From: a bacterium
GTDB taxonomy: Bacteria > UBP6 > UBA1177
Assembly: GCA_017538365.1 (NCBI GenBank)
Contig: JAFYIZ010000017.1
Location: forward strand, 1-58,887
Reading direction: 5' to 3'
DNA length: 58,887 nt
Numbering within the stretch: position 1 is the stretch's first letter; the number at the start of each line of letters is the position of its first letter. The notes beneath the pieces were generated by a model. That model had not been told where the DNA came from and did no database searches. It saw only the letters and a list, made by a program, of their open reading frames with translations. Position numbers and translations under genes: made by a program. Of the stretch, positions 44,200-53,952 are shown in pieces.

Positions 44200-47079
44200 C
44201 TAAGCTTCCGGTTGCAAAACAGAGCGTGAATATTCGCAGAGATACTTGTCGGTATCGTTCAAAAGATAGTGCGCGTCTGTTTTGGAAATTAATATTTTTA
44301 TGTAATTCATCGCGTAAAGTGCCGCTTCACGGACTATAGGACTCTGATCATACAGGAACATCTGAATCCTGCCGTAAATTCCGTCAATGTGTTCATGGGC
44401 AACCGCATAAAGCGTTACCGAGCGGACCCACTCCGAGTCATCTGAAAGCAGAGTTTCGATAATATCGTTGATCTTAAGCCTTTTTACACTGAAGAACTGA
44501 TAACCGAGACTGAGTTTTTCCTCTTCGGTTTTGCTCTCGATAAGCGGAACGATTATCGGCCGGATATCCTTGTCAACAATATTGTCGATGATTTCCAAAG
44601 CGTTGGCGCGCTGCGACGGAGCAACAAATTTTCTGGTTATGTTGAAGTAGATGTTGTCGAATAGCGTGTTGCCGTACATCAGCGAAAGTATTGAGAAAAT
44701 CCGCTGATAACAGTTATCGAGCTTTGTTGCCATGACATCAAGAAGGCAATCGGTCTTCAAATTCTTGCGAATCTGAACCGAGAAGTAAAGTGTCTGGAAA
44801 TATTGATAAATTTCTCTGAGAAGCAGCATTTTGAGTGCGTCTTTGTCGAGATTGACCTTTTCTACTTTGGAAACAAGTTTCTTCATGCTGTTGAGTGCGA
44901 TATTTCTCATTTCATCGCTTTCGACGTCAATAGAAGATGCAAGCAGCGTGAAGGATTCAGGCGTATAGATATCTCCCAGCATTTTTGCAACTTCACTTTT
45001 CAGACGGTAACTTTCAAGTTTGTTCGAAAGAATGTCTGCGGCAGGTTCAAGAATCTTTTCCCCGAACTTCGAGAGCACTTTTGCGACATCGAAACTGACT
45101 TCGCGATCGAAAAGCATGTAGAAAAGTTTAGGAATGAAGACATTGGAATTTATTTTAAAAGCAGCATTTACCGCAGCACGTCTGACATTCGGACTCGGAT
45201 CGTTCAAAAGTGCGAAAAGCTGCTGATCCATGTTTTTCTGCCCGAGCTCACCAAGAATATAGGCTGCGGCAGCACGGTCTACAGCGTTTTCCGATTCAAT
45301 GAATGCCTTGAGATACGATCCGGCAGTCATCGCACCTACGACTCCGGCATATTTGATAAGTGCGATAACAGCCGCTTCCCTTATCGCAATTTTGTCGCTT
45401 TCAAGGAATGGCGAAATAAATTTTACCGACTTGTCCATCTGGATATAACCGTAAGTCAGAATCGCCTCGCGCACGACATCTTCATCAGGTTCTTTAAACA
45501 ATTTCAATATGTTATAAGTATTATACCTGCTTTCCATACGGCGCATGAGAGAAAGGATTTTGACTTTGATTTTGGGGTTGGCCTTTGAAAGAAGCGCAAC
45601 AAAATCGCGTCCCAAAGCCGAATTTCCGGAACTTTCAACCATGTCTATCGCCATCGAAAGATCTTCGTCATCCCCGCTTTCTATCGCCTTCTGAACTATG
45701 CTCTGAAGGACGTTCGACTGCATCGTGAGCTGGTTCGTTCCGAAACGTTTTTTCTTGATATTGTCGATAAGGACTGAAAGATAACGGCTTCTGATCCCTA
45801 CTATCGTGATGAGCCATCCGATTCCTATTACGGTAACGATCCACGAAATAAGTTTGACATCCGAAGGAACGATCCCCGCCTTTCCGAGATAGCTGACGGC
45901 AAGAAGGATAAAGCCCGAAACGCCGATGAAGATCGGTTTTACCATACCGTCGATTATCGCCTTCGTCCTGCTTTTGACCTTCGGATCAAGCGGAATGTAC
46001 AAAAGCTGGATCGCCGCATCGTTTATCGTGTAGCGGAAAGCGCTGTCGCCAGATTTCGCCATCGTTATAGCCACAAGAGGCGCAGCAAAGCCGAACATCA
46101 TGAGCTCCGGCGGAACCGCGATAAAGAAAATCGAACTCAAAGTGAGTATCGCCGGCAGAATTCCCAGACTCATGAAAATGCTGAACTTAAGCAGGCGCGA
46201 AGTTGCGACAAGCTGGAAGAAAAGCGAGAAGACACCGCCGAAAATGGAGTAGACGAAACCGAAGTAAGCGGCAAGTTTCTGCGGATCGGTAATTTTATCT
46301 GAAGCTACGACCTTGAACTGGTAGTCGACAAGTGTGACAACGACGTAGATCAAAGCAATCATTATCGCGATGTATTTGACGTAAGGCGTTTTCGTGATGC
46401 TTACCTGCGAAGCTGCGGCTGCGGCTGCCTGTTTCGGTGTGAGAGTCTTCGATACGACACCTCTCTGCAGACGGCTCTGATATTTTTTTCCCATGTAGCG
46501 GACTATCAGAATGCAGCACAACATACACAAAGCATTGATAAAAAGAAGGTACTGGACTTTCCCGAGAAGAACGGCGAGTTTTCCGACCGAGCCGCCGACA
46601 GCCATACTTGCAATAATGCCGCCGCACCCGACAAAACCTAAAACTCGCTTTGCCTCACGCGAATCGAGAAGTTCGTTCGTGAATGACCAGAACTGGAACA
46701 TCATGAAGGCGCCAAGAAGCTCGATAAAAATATAAAGTGCTGAAAAAGCTGCGGAAATTTCATTATTGACAAGCCCTACAAATATAAGGACAAACACTAT
46801 TCCGATCGTGAAAGTGGTCGTTATGAGCTTATCCATCCGGTAGTACGAACTTTTTTTCGTGTAAAAGAAAGTCGCCGTCGAAACGAGTATCGCAACGCCG
46901 ATATACATGAACGAAAGCATCAGCCTGTCGCCTTTGTATTTGTTCAAAAACAGCGTATCTCTGACGATTCGTCCCATGACCATTATCGAAGTCGCCAGGA
47001 AATTGTATGCAAAAAGCAGGAGTGCCCGGTTTCTTTCATCCGGATTGTTCATGCTGAAAGCAGCCAGAAGCCTTTTCAT
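44200..47079 (-). CDS. NTT/MFS-like membrane protein with C-terminal HEAT repeats
   Basis: A 959-residue protein. Residues about 15-440 hold roughly twelve hydrophobic segments in the pattern of Npt1/Npt2 nucleotide-exchange-like or MFS carriers (RDTLFLNKYKGDRLMLSFMY near the start). Residues about 460-900 are soluble alpha-helical repeats of HEAT type: IREAAVIALIKYAG, NVRRAAVNAAF and WVRSVTLYAVAHE are clear helices. Transport of a nucleotide is not proven; many free-living homologues have no known substrate. It follows trmL by 2 bp. Confidence 0.87.
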   Translation of the reverse strand: MKRLLAAFSMNNPDERNRALLLFAYNFLATSIMVMGRIVRDTLFLNKYKGDRLMLSFMYIGVAILVSTATFFYTKKSSYYRMDKLITTTFTIGIVFVLIFVGLVNNEISAAFSALYIFIELLGAFMMFQFWSFTNELLDSREAKRVLGFVGCGGIIASMAVGGSVGKLAVLLGKVQYLLFINALCMLCCILIVRYMGKKYQSRLQRGVVSKTLTPKQAAAAAASQVSITKTPYVKYIAIMIALIYVVVTLVDYQFKVVASDKITDPQKLAAYFGFVYSIFGGVFSLFFQLVATSRLLKFSIFMSLGILPAILTLSSIFFIAVPPELMMFGFAAPLVAITMAKSGDSAFRYTINDAAIQLLYIPLDPKVKSRTKAIIDGMVKPIFIGVSGFILLAVSYLGKAGIVPSDVKLISWIVTVIGIGWLITIVGIRSRYLSVLIDNIKKKRFGTNQLTMQSNVLQSIVQKAIESGDDEDLSMAIDMVESSGNSALGRDFVALLSKANPKIKVKILSLMRRMESRYNTYNILKLFKEPDEDVVREAILTYGYIQMDKSVKFISPFLESDKIAIREAAVIALIKYAGVVGAMTAGSYLKAFIESENAVDRAAAAYILGELGQKNMDQQLFALLNDPSPNVRRAAVNAAFKINSNVFIPKLFYMLFDREVSFDVAKVLSKFGEKILEPAADILSNKLESYRLKSEVAKMLGDIYTPESFTLLASSIDVESDEMRNIALNSMKKLVSKVEKVNLDKDALKMLLLREIYQYFQTLYFSVQIRKNLKTDCLLDVMATKLDNCYQRIFSILSLMYGNTLFDNIYFNITRKFVAPSQRANALEIIDNIVDKDIRPIIVPLIESKTEEEKLSLGYQFFSVKRLKINDIIETLLSDDSEWVRSVTLYAVAHEHIDGIYGRIQMFLYDQSPIVREAALYAMNYIKILISKTDAHYLLNDTDKYLCEYSRSVLQPEA

Positions 47080-47081
47080 TT

Positions 47082-47540
47082 CTATTCCTCAAAATCTGTT
47101 TGTTTCATCGCTTCAAAAATCACGGCAGTCGCGGCACTTGCAAGGTTGAGACTCCGCACTCTGCCGTCAAGCATCGGAAGAAAGCGCGTCTGATCCTCAT
47201 ATTTTCCTAAAATTTCTCCGCCGAGTCCCGCCGATTCGCACCCGAAAACCAGAAAATCTCCGTTTCTGTAGTTTACCTTGTCGTAACGGATCTTCCCTTT
47301 CTGCGAAAAAAAGTGCATCTTCGAAGTGTCGTTCGCCGCAAAAAATTCGTCTTTTGAATCCCATTCGGTTATTTCAACAAATTTCCAGTAATCGACCCCC
47401 GCTCTTTTCACCGCCGCCGTATCGAGCTTGAAGCCGTAGGGTTTGACAAGGTGCAGCCTGCACTTCTGCGAAAGAACAGTTCGCGCTATATTGCCTGTAT
47501 TCTGCGGAATTTCGGGATTTACGAGCACAACTTCGAACAT
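47082..47540 (-). CDS. trmL: tRNA (cytidine(34)-2'-O)-methyltransferase TrmL
   Basis: A 152-residue SPOUT methyltransferase of normal TrmL length. Motifs: NPEIPQNTGNIART, then FGCESAGLGGEI and RSLNLASAATAV forming the SAM knot. It methylates the ribose of the wobble base of leucine tRNAs. The ATG at 47540 is preferred over the longer frame because the conserved FEVVLVNPEIPQ begins there and GAGAG precedes it. Confidence 0.94.
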   Translation of the reverse strand: MFEVVLVNPEIPQNTGNIARTVLSQKCRLHLVKPYGFKLDTAAVKRAGVDYWKFVEITEWDSKDEFFAANDTSKMHFFSQKGKIRYDKVNYRNGDFLVFGCESAGLGGEILGKYEDQTRFLPMLDGRVRSLNLASAATAVIFEAMKQTDFEE

Positions 47541-47570
47541 GACTCTCAACAAAAAAATCAAAAACTCTAT

Positions 47571-47598
47571 ATTATAGTGTTTTTCTTATTAAAAACAA
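47571..47598 (-). promoter_or_regulatory. Candidate promoter of the trmL-transporter-glycosidase operon
   Basis: On the minus strand TTGTTT (47593-47598), 16 bp, TATAAT (47571-47576), 30 bp ahead of the trmL ATG. Confidence 0.65.
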
Positions 47599-47635
47599 TT
47601 TTTAACAAATTGATTTCAGGAACTTTTTTAAAGAT

Positions 47636-48370
47636 TCAGTATCCGAATTTTTTCCTTGCTCTTTCGAGGTCTCCGGCATCATCGATTTCGCACCACATTT
47701 CAGCCGGAACTTCGACGGTTCTTATATCACATTCCCTGAGGTAGATAAGGCTTCCGAGCACTTTTTCGTAGTAGCTGTTTTCGCCCATATTTTCGACATA
47801 CCACTTTATCAGAGGCATATACTTTGCCGTAAAACCTTTAGTGAAGCGGTACATATTGACGGTTTTCCGAGTATTCGTGTAGTCGAATCCCTCGCCCTGC
47901 CACTTGCCGAGAACAAGTTCAACCGCTCTGCCGCTTTCGACCCTGACGACACTTCCGTCCATCGTTTCAGGATCAAAAGGACTTACCAAAATCGAGCATT
48001 CACCCTCTCCGGCAATCAGCTTTTCGAGCATTTCTTTGTGATAAAAAATATCGCATTCGAGCATCAGCATGTCGTCGTTGCAGAAATCGAGTGCGTTGTA
48101 AAGACTTACGACATTGTTCGTTTCGAGATAGCGTTCATTTTCGAAGTAGCTTATCTTTGCGCCGTTCCACTCGTTCCCGATACGGCTCCTGATGTAGTCA
48201 GCCATATGCCCGACAACGATTCCGATATCAGAAATACCTAATGAAGTCAGATTGTTAAGTGCATTGACAAGCAAAGGCGTTCCGTTAACTTCGACCATTG
48301 ATTTCGGGATCGAATTTGTGATCGGCTGAAGCCGTTTTCCGAATCCTGCTGCAAGAATAAGTGCTTTCAT
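47636..48370 (-). CDS. LicC-like sugar/choline-phosphate nucleotidyltransferase
   Basis: A 244-residue nucleotidyltransferase. The NTP-binding start LILAAGFGKRLQPIT with the later Lys in PKSMVEVNG is canonical, and the ETNNVVSLYNAL segment is typical of the LicC (phosphocholine cytidylyltransferase) branch. The product would be an activated alcohol or sugar for surface glycolipid or polymer decoration. Overlaps the inositol monophosphatase gene by 4 bp. Confidence 0.88.
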   Translation of the reverse strand: MKALILAAGFGKRLQPITNSIPKSMVEVNGTPLLVNALNNLTSLGISDIGIVVGHMADYIRSRIGNEWNGAKISYFENERYLETNNVVSLYNALDFCNDDMLMLECDIFYHKEMLEKLIAGEGECSILVSPFDPETMDGSVVRVESGRAVELVLGKWQGEGFDYTNTRKTVNMYRFTKGFTAKYMPLIKWYVENMGENSYYEKVLGSLIYLRECDIRTVEVPAEMWCEIDDAGDLERARKKFGY

Positions 48371-49164
48371 TTGACCTCTTTAAGGGAATTTTCTATCTCG
48401 TTTTTGACGAAATCATACATTTTCGGATTTGAAGCAATGATCGTTTTTCCCAGAATATAGTTTCCGCCGCCGGAAAACTCCGTCACGATCCCGCCGGCTT
48501 CCTTCACGATAAGCGATCCCGCCGCAACATCCCACGGAGAAAGCCCCGCTTCGTAGAAAAACGCGAACTTTCCGCATGCGGTGTAAACCAGATCGGTAAC
48601 AGCAGAGCCCAAACGCCTCATCGCTCTGGTCTTCTGGACCATATTGCAGAAAACAGGCAAAGTTCCCGTTCCGCCGTGCTGCGTTATATCGGCAAAGCCT
48701 GTTGCACCGACGCAGTTTATCGCTCTGTCTTCGCTGTTGACGCTTATTTTTTCACCGTTCAGCCACGCCCCGCACCCTTTTTCTGCTGAAAACATTTCAT
48801 CGGTTACAGGAAGAAAACAGACCGCCAGATCGACTTCCGTTCCGTCAAAATGCGCAATCGAATGTGCGAACGGAGCGATCCCCGCGACGAAATTGGTCGT
48901 TCCGTCAATAGGATCAACAATCCAGCACGGCTTTGAGAGCCCTGTCTTCGGATTGAATTCTTCGCTTAAAAAGTCAATATTATCAACAGTTTTAAGCTTT
49001 TCAAGAAGCATTTTTTCAACTGTAACATCGGCTTCGGTCACAAGGTCGCAGTTGGATTTGAAAGATTTTTTAAGTTCAGGTGAACAAAAAAACTTTTCGG
49101 CGGTAATTCCTGCCGATCTTGCAATTTCTATGACTTGTAAAAGCCTGTCAGAGCGAGTGTTCAC
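48367..49164 (-). CDS. suhB: Inositol monophosphatase family protein
   Basis: A 265-residue Mg2+-dependent phosphatase. Metal ligands are in EEFNP and WIVDPIDGTTNFV, and the second signature is SPWDVAAGSLIVKEAGG. It dephosphorylates inositol phosphates or related sugar phosphates; next to a LicC-like cytidylyltransferase it may supply a headgroup precursor. It overlaps the DUF1844 gene by 17 bp at its 5' end. Confidence 0.92.
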   Translation of the reverse strand: MNTRSDRLLQVIEIARSAGITAEKFFCSPELKKSFKSNCDLVTEADVTVEKMLLEKLKTVDNIDFLSEEFNPKTGLSKPCWIVDPIDGTTNFVAGIAPFAHSIAHFDGTEVDLAVCFLPVTDEMFSAEKGCGAWLNGEKISVNSEDRAINCVGATGFADITQHGGTGTLPVFCNMVQKTRAMRRLGSAVTDLVYTACGKFAFFYEAGLSPWDVAAGSLIVKEAGGIVTEFSGGGNYILGKTIIASNPKMYDFVKNEIENSLKEVK

Positions 49165-49426
49165 GCAGCTTTTCCATTGAATTGAGTATCACGCCGTGAA
49201 GATAGGAATCCTCTTCTTCAGTAAGATTTCCCTTGGTTTTTTCTTCAAGCATCTTGAGAAGTCCGATGTTGAATTTCGCGATTTCGAGATTTTCGCTCAC
49301 CTCGCCCGCTCCCTTGACCTTGATTTCACCCAGATTCAGCAGAATTGCCGAATAAACCGAAGAAACAAGGCTTTCAAACGACGGACTGACTATCGACGAA
49401 AGTTCAGTTTTGCTTTCGTTATCCAT
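49148..49426 (-). CDS. DUF1844 domain protein
   Basis: A 92-residue protein with the DUF1844 pattern (FESLVSSVYSAILLNLGEI, then IDLL-like NIGLLKMLEEKTKGNLTEEE). The family is small, mostly deltaproteobacterial and of unknown function. It overlaps suhB and follows the 68-residue gene by 8 bp. Confidence 0.87.
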   Translation of the reverse strand: MDNESKTELSSIVSPSFESLVSSVYSAILLNLGEIKVKGAGEVSENLEIAKFNIGLLKMLEEKTKGNLTEEEDSYLHGVILNSMEKLREHSL

Positions 49427-49434
49427 AAAGACCT

Positions 49435-49641
49435 CTAGTAATTTCTTTTGATGTTTGCTTCTTTGATGAGCGCCGCTTCGTTGACAGTGTCATAATCGCT
49501 ACACTCTTCAAGGCTGTCGAGATATTTTTTGTACTCTTCTTCGGTGATTTCGCCGCTTTTGAGCTTTCTTTCGATCGTTCTCGTGTCGATTTCGGTAATA
49601 ACGATTTTATTTTCCTTGTTTTCTTTATTTTCCTTAGCCAT
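49435..49641 (-). CDS. Small charged protein of unknown function
   Basis: A 68-residue, highly charged protein (ENKENKENK at the start, SGEITEEEYKKYLDSLEE in the middle). The middle resembles the helical SHOCT-like motif of short oligomerisation domains. It has a good binding site (GGAGG) and is tightly packed in the operon, which supports a real gene. Function unknown. Confidence 0.75.
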   Translation of the reverse strand: MAKENKENKENKIVITEIDTRTIERKLKSGEITEEEYKKYLDSLEECSDYDTVNEAALIKEANIKRNY

Positions 49642-49652
49642 TTTTTCCTCCG

Positions 49653-51191
49653 TTATTGAAAATTAACATCCAAAGTTGCTCCGCTGCTGCCGCCGCTTGT
49701 GCATTTTCCCAATCCGCAGACTACTCCGGCCGCCACACCTCCGGCAACAACAACACCGACAACTGTCCACAGCCACCACTCTTTGTAAACCGGTTTCTTT
49801 TCCTTGTCATCCTTCTGGTTTTCAGCGGGTTTGTCGGAAAGTCCGAGGAGATCGGCTTCTTCCATAAGAAGATCAGATATTGCCTTGTATTCGTAAGGAT
49901 CATCTACAAGCGTTTTATTGAACTGATTAAGCGATACTGAATCGGCTGCCGCACCTTTTTCGGGAAGATCGAAAACCGCTTCCGATTTCTTGAATTCCTT
50001 TTTGTCGCAGTCGATCATGAAACCTTGATATTTGAGTCTTTCGTCAGCACCGAGCGACGCTTTGACGAGCAAAATATTGCTGAGGTTGTTGTCTTCTGCC
50101 AGATCGGTCGCTTTGCGAACCATTGAAAGGCTTCCGAATTCGGACTTCATCTCCTTTTCGAGCTCGGCAACAGCTGAAGCAGAGGAACTTTTCGTCAGGG
50201 TTTCATTGATGGATACGGTCTTTCCGCCGCGTACCGAAATAGAACCGCCGGCAGCACGGAAACCGTTTTTGTGTATGCGGTAATAGTGTTTTCCTTCTCT
50301 GATACCGCGAAGAGTGGCAGGGGTCATTCCGACTATTTTACCGTCAATGAAAACAAGTGCGCCGTCAGTATTGCTCTGAACTTTTACAGATCCCTTTCCT
50401 GCACTTCTGCGGTCGCGTTTAACATTGTCGAAAGCCGACATGACTTCTTCCGAAAACGCGGAATCGCCGGGCTGACCGTCAGGATTTATCGAAAGATAGG
50501 TCGAGAAATAGGATTCAGCCTGTTCTTCTTCGTCAATAAGCGAGTAACTTGCGCCGAGATAGAATATAATCTCGCTCATCAGGCTCATATCGCCGACTTT
50601 ATCCATGTTGTCTTCAAAATATTTGAGAGCAGACTTGAACTTTTCCGCAGCATCTTCGATACCGAGGTCGTTATAAAGCGCTTTTCCTTCTTCGAAATTC
50701 TTTTTGGCGTTTTTCAGCCATGAAGATGAGGAGGAGGAAACCGAGGCTTCAGTTCCGACATAATCGTAATCTTTGGATTCGGCAAGACGTGAAGCCGTTT
50801 CAGCTACGACATGCGATGCAGCCTTGACAGTGTGCGAATCTGCAAACACATAAACCGCCATGACTTTTTTGCCGGAAGCAGCGTAATCTTCTTCCGAATC
50901 ATCATCTTTTTTTGCCGATTTTTTCGGAGCCTGAGCTTCATCTTCAGAGTCCTCGGAATCTTCAGAATCTTCCGAACTCTCTTCTTCATCTTCTTCGTCG
51001 TCCGATTTTCCGCTCTTTTTACCGGAAGATTCCTCTTCCTCAGAATCTTCTTCGTCCTCTTCAAGTCCCAGATCAAGCTCGTCAAGCTCAAGATCGTCAT
51101 CCGCACGAAGTTCCGCAAGCGATATGCCGGCAGGTGTCAGCGAAAGGAACGTAAAGGAGACAAGAATTAAATAAACTACTGTAAATCTCAT
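49653..51191 (-). CDS. Exported PEGA-domain protein with acidic low-complexity region and C-terminal membrane segment
   Basis: A 512-residue protein. A Sec signal (about residues 1-27) is followed by an Asp/Glu/Ser-rich stretch (30-115), a helical TPR-like part with KNAKKNFEEGKALYNDLG and LGASYSLIDEEEQAESY (about 155-240), a PEGA domain (about 270-335; VKVQSNTDGALVFIDGK) and a C-terminal hydrophobic segment WWLWTVVGVVVAGGVAAG near residue 480. Architecture is common in myxococcotal and related genomes. First gene of its operon. Confidence 0.88.
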   Translation of the reverse strand: MRFTVVYLILVSFTFLSLTPAGISLAELRADDDLELDELDLGLEEDEEDSEEEESSGKKSGKSDDEEDEEESSEDSEDSEDSEDEAQAPKKSAKKDDDSEEDYAASGKKVMAVYVFADSHTVKAASHVVAETASRLAESKDYDYVGTEASVSSSSSSWLKNAKKNFEEGKALYNDLGIEDAAEKFKSALKYFEDNMDKVGDMSLMSEIIFYLGASYSLIDEEEQAESYFSTYLSINPDGQPGDSAFSEEVMSAFDNVKRDRRSAGKGSVKVQSNTDGALVFIDGKIVGMTPATLRGIREGKHYYRIHKNGFRAAGGSISVRGGKTVSINETLTKSSSASAVAELEKEMKSEFGSLSMVRKATDLAEDNNLSNILLVKASLGADERLKYQGFMIDCDKKEFKKSEAVFDLPEKGAAADSVSLNQFNKTLVDDPYEYKAISDLLMEEADLLGLSDKPAENQKDDKEKKPVYKEWWLWTVVGVVVAGGVAAGVVCGLGKCTSGGSSGATLDVNFQ

Positions 51192-51225
51192 TTTTTATTC
51201 CTCAAAACATCAAAAAAACCAGTTG

Positions 51226-51253
51226 TCTATACTTAAAAATTTTAAAGAGTCAA
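51226..51253 (-). promoter_or_regulatory. Candidate promoter of the PEGA-suhB-LicC operon
   Basis: On the minus strand TTGACT (51248-51253), 16 bp, TATAGA (51226-51231), 34 bp ahead of the PEGA gene start. Confidence 0.6.
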
Positions 51254-51330
51254 TACAGCACATGGATTTTCGCGAAAAATTGGGTATAGTTCCACGTTTT
51301 TGATTTTTGTAAACGGGAAACTTTGTTGTA

Positions 51331-52041
51331 ATGATTCATTTAGTCAAAGAAAAACTCAATATTTCAGGAGATTTTCTCATTCCCGAAGATGATGATCTGC
51401 ACTATCTTGTCAAAGTTCGCAGGATTCGCAACGGAGAGAAGGTTTCTTTCGCCTCGGAGGGAGATGTTTTCGAAACCGAATGCGTTCTTTCAGGAAAAGA
51501 CGCCACATTTAAAATAACCAACAAATACCGTGACTTGCCCAACAAACCCGAGCTTTTTGCAGCTCTTGCCTCAGCAGACATTTCGGCTCTCGAAGAGTGT
51601 CTGCGAAACGGAGTTGAAGCGGGTGCCGATGCATTTTTCATCTTCAGGTCGGATTACTCCAACACCGACATGAAACTCATCGAAAAAAAGATGCCGCGAC
51701 TAAAAACCATCGTGGCGTCTGCTGCTTCGCAGTCACGACGGACGATGCTTCCTGAGATAAATTTGAAAACTATGGAAGAACTTGCAGACATGGATTGCGA
51801 GCACATTGTGCTCCACCCGTATTCATCAATGAATTTAAACAGTTACAATTGCAAAATCAAAAAAGACAAAATGCTCTGGATTGGTGCCGAAGGAGGATTT
51901 TCAGAAAGAGAGACTGCTTTTTTCGAGAGGAAAAATTTCCAAATGTTTTCCCTCAAAACTCCGATTTTGAGGATGGAAAACGCCGTCACGGTGTCGCTCG
52001 CCTTCGTCAGAAATCTGATAAATCTGCAGAGTGGAGAATAA
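51331..52041 (+). CDS. rsmE: 16S rRNA (uracil(1498)-N3)-methyltransferase RsmE
   Basis: A 236-residue SPOUT methyltransferase. The N-terminal PUA-like part (DLHYLVKVRRIRNGEKV) and the SAM knot motifs IGAEGGFSERE and RMENAVTVSLAF are diagnostic. It methylates U1498 of 16S rRNA. The binding site ahead of the ATG is weak (GGGA, 13 bp away). dxs starts 1 bp after its stop. Confidence 0.95.
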   Translation: MIHLVKEKLNISGDFLIPEDDDLHYLVKVRRIRNGEKVSFASEGDVFETECVLSGKDATFKITNKYRDLPNKPELFAALASADISALEECLRNGVEAGADAFFIFRSDYSNTDMKLIEKKMPRLKTIVASAASQSRRTMLPEINLKTMEELADMDCEHIVLHPYSSMNLNSYNCKIKKDKMLWIGAEGGFSERETAFFERKNFQMFSLKTPILRMENAVTVSLAFVRNLINLQSGE

Positions 52042-52042
52042 A

Positions 52043-53902
52043 ATGATTGAAAGAATAAAAAACGCCGATTTAAAGGAACTTGAAAAGCTCGCCGCCGAAA
52101 CACGGAAAAAAATGGTTGAAACAGTCTCAAAAAGAGGCGGGCACCTCGCTTCATCGCTCGGAACAGTCGAACTTACGATCGCACTGCTCAAGGTTTTCGA
52201 TCTGCCGAAAGACAAAGTGATCTGGGATGTCGGGCATCAGTCATACGCCTACAAAATGCTCACCGACCGAAGCGAAAACTTCGATACGCTCAGAACTTTC
52301 GGCGGAATTTCGGGATTTCCCAAAATTTCAGAATCAAAATACGACTTTTTCGGCACAGGTCACGGCGGCACTTCGATCTCAGCAGGACTTGGAATGCGCG
52401 AAGCCATGCGGATGAAAAGCGACCAATCCAAAGTGATTTCGGTAATCGGCGACGGCGCGATAACGAGCGGACTTGCTCTTGAAGCGATGAACAATGTCGA
52501 CCGCTTCGGCCGAAACACGATAACGATTCTCAACGACAACGACATGTTTATCTCAACCTCTGTCGGTGCCCTTTCGAAGTGGTTCAGCCGCAAACTTTCG
52601 GGACAGAAATACTCTTCCGCGAGAACCGAAATAAAGCAGTTGATCTCAAAACTGCCACCAATTTTTCATGGCGACAAAATAGTTGATATTATTAGGAAAA
52701 CCATAAACTCATCAAAATCATTGCTCACCCCCGGAATCCTTTTTGAAGGCTTCGGTTATCAGTATGTAGGTCCTATCGACGGACATAATATCGGGGAACT
52801 TGTCGAAACGCTTCAGGATTTGAAACACAACAGCGAGCCGGTGCTTCTTCACATCCACACGGTTAAAGGAAAAGGCTACAGATTCGCAGAAGAAAACCCC
52901 AGAAAATTCCACGGGATAGCACCTTTCGACATAAAAACAGGCGAGATGAAAAAACCGTCATCGCCGTCGTTTACAGCATACCTTGCCGACTACCTGCCGC
53001 GTCTTTTCAGGCGTCATTCCAATTTGGTTGCGATAACTGCCGCAATGCCCGACGGAACAGGTCTTTGGAAACTTCAGGAAGCCTATCCTTCGAGAGTTTT
53101 TGATGTCGGAATGTCGGAAGGACACGCCGTGACGTTCGCTTCCGGTCTTGCCGCCGGCGGTTTGCGTCCGATAGTCGCGATATATTCGACATTTCTGCAG
53201 CGCGCTTTCGACAACATAGTCCACGATGTCGCGCTCCAGAATCTGCCGGTAATGTTTCTTATAGACAGAGCCGGTCTCGTCGGCGAAGACGGAGCCACAC
53301 ACCACGGACTTTTCGATCTCGCATACTTCCGCATGATTCCGAATATGACTGTAATGGCGCCGCGCGATGAGTCCGAAATGGCTAGAATGATCGAATTTTC
53401 ACTCACTCTGCATTCGCCCGTAGCAATACGTTATCCGAGAGGAAGCGGTAGCGGGAAACGCGCTTCAAACCGCCTCACTCCGCTTAAAACCTGCACCGGA
53501 GAGCTGATAAAAAGCGGGAAAAACAAAATAATGATCGTCGGAGTCGGCATAACGACCGTTTTCGCGCTCGAAGCGGCCGAAAAACTCGAAAAAGCGGGTG
53601 TTTCGCCGTTTATTTACGACCTGAAATTCGTAAAACCGCTGCCTGACGAGCTTTTCGAACTTATCAAAAAACTTGGAATAACGCACATTGTCACAGTTGA
53701 AGACGGCATTGTTGCAGGCGGAGCCGGAAGTGCGGTACTTGAAAAACTGAGTGAACTCAGGATGAGCATTCCGTGCACAATTCTCGGAGTTAAAGATACT
53801 TTTTCGACTCACGGAACGCAGAAGGAACTCAGAAAAATCGAAGGCATTGATGCCGACAGCATATTTGACGCGGTATCTGAAATTATTGACAAAAAAAATT
53901 GA
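52043..53902 (+). CDS. dxs: 1-deoxy-D-xylulose-5-phosphate synthase
   Basis: A 619-residue thiamine diphosphate enzyme that makes DXP from pyruvate and glyceraldehyde 3-phosphate, the first step of the MEP isoprenoid pathway. The ThDP motif starts at GDGAITSGLALEAMNN, the linker is HTVKGKGYRFAEENP, and the transketolase C-terminal part has YDLKFVKPLP. The ATG at 52043 is used; the GTG 12 bp earlier overlaps rsmE and lies in its binding site GTGGAG. Confidence 0.95.
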   Translation: MIERIKNADLKELEKLAAETRKKMVETVSKRGGHLASSLGTVELTIALLKVFDLPKDKVIWDVGHQSYAYKMLTDRSENFDTLRTFGGISGFPKISESKYDFFGTGHGGTSISAGLGMREAMRMKSDQSKVISVIGDGAITSGLALEAMNNVDRFGRNTITILNDNDMFISTSVGALSKWFSRKLSGQKYSSARTEIKQLISKLPPIFHGDKIVDIIRKTINSSKSLLTPGILFEGFGYQYVGPIDGHNIGELVETLQDLKHNSEPVLLHIHTVKGKGYRFAEENPRKFHGIAPFDIKTGEMKKPSSPSFTAYLADYLPRLFRRHSNLVAITAAMPDGTGLWKLQEAYPSRVFDVGMSEGHAVTFASGLAAGGLRPIVAIYSTFLQRAFDNIVHDVALQNLPVMFLIDRAGLVGEDGATHHGLFDLAYFRMIPNMTVMAPRDESEMARMIEFSLTLHSPVAIRYPRGSGSGKRASNRLTPLKTCTGELIKSGKNKIMIVGVGITTVFALEAAEKLEKAGVSPFIYDLKFVKPLPDELFELIKKLGITHIVTVEDGIVAGGAGSAVLEKLSELRMSIPCTILGVKDTFSTHGTQKELRKIEGIDADSIFDAVSEIIDKKN

Positions 53903-53952
53903 GAATATTTATTGCTAACAGATTTAAGTTTGTTTTTTTATAGGAGAATGAA

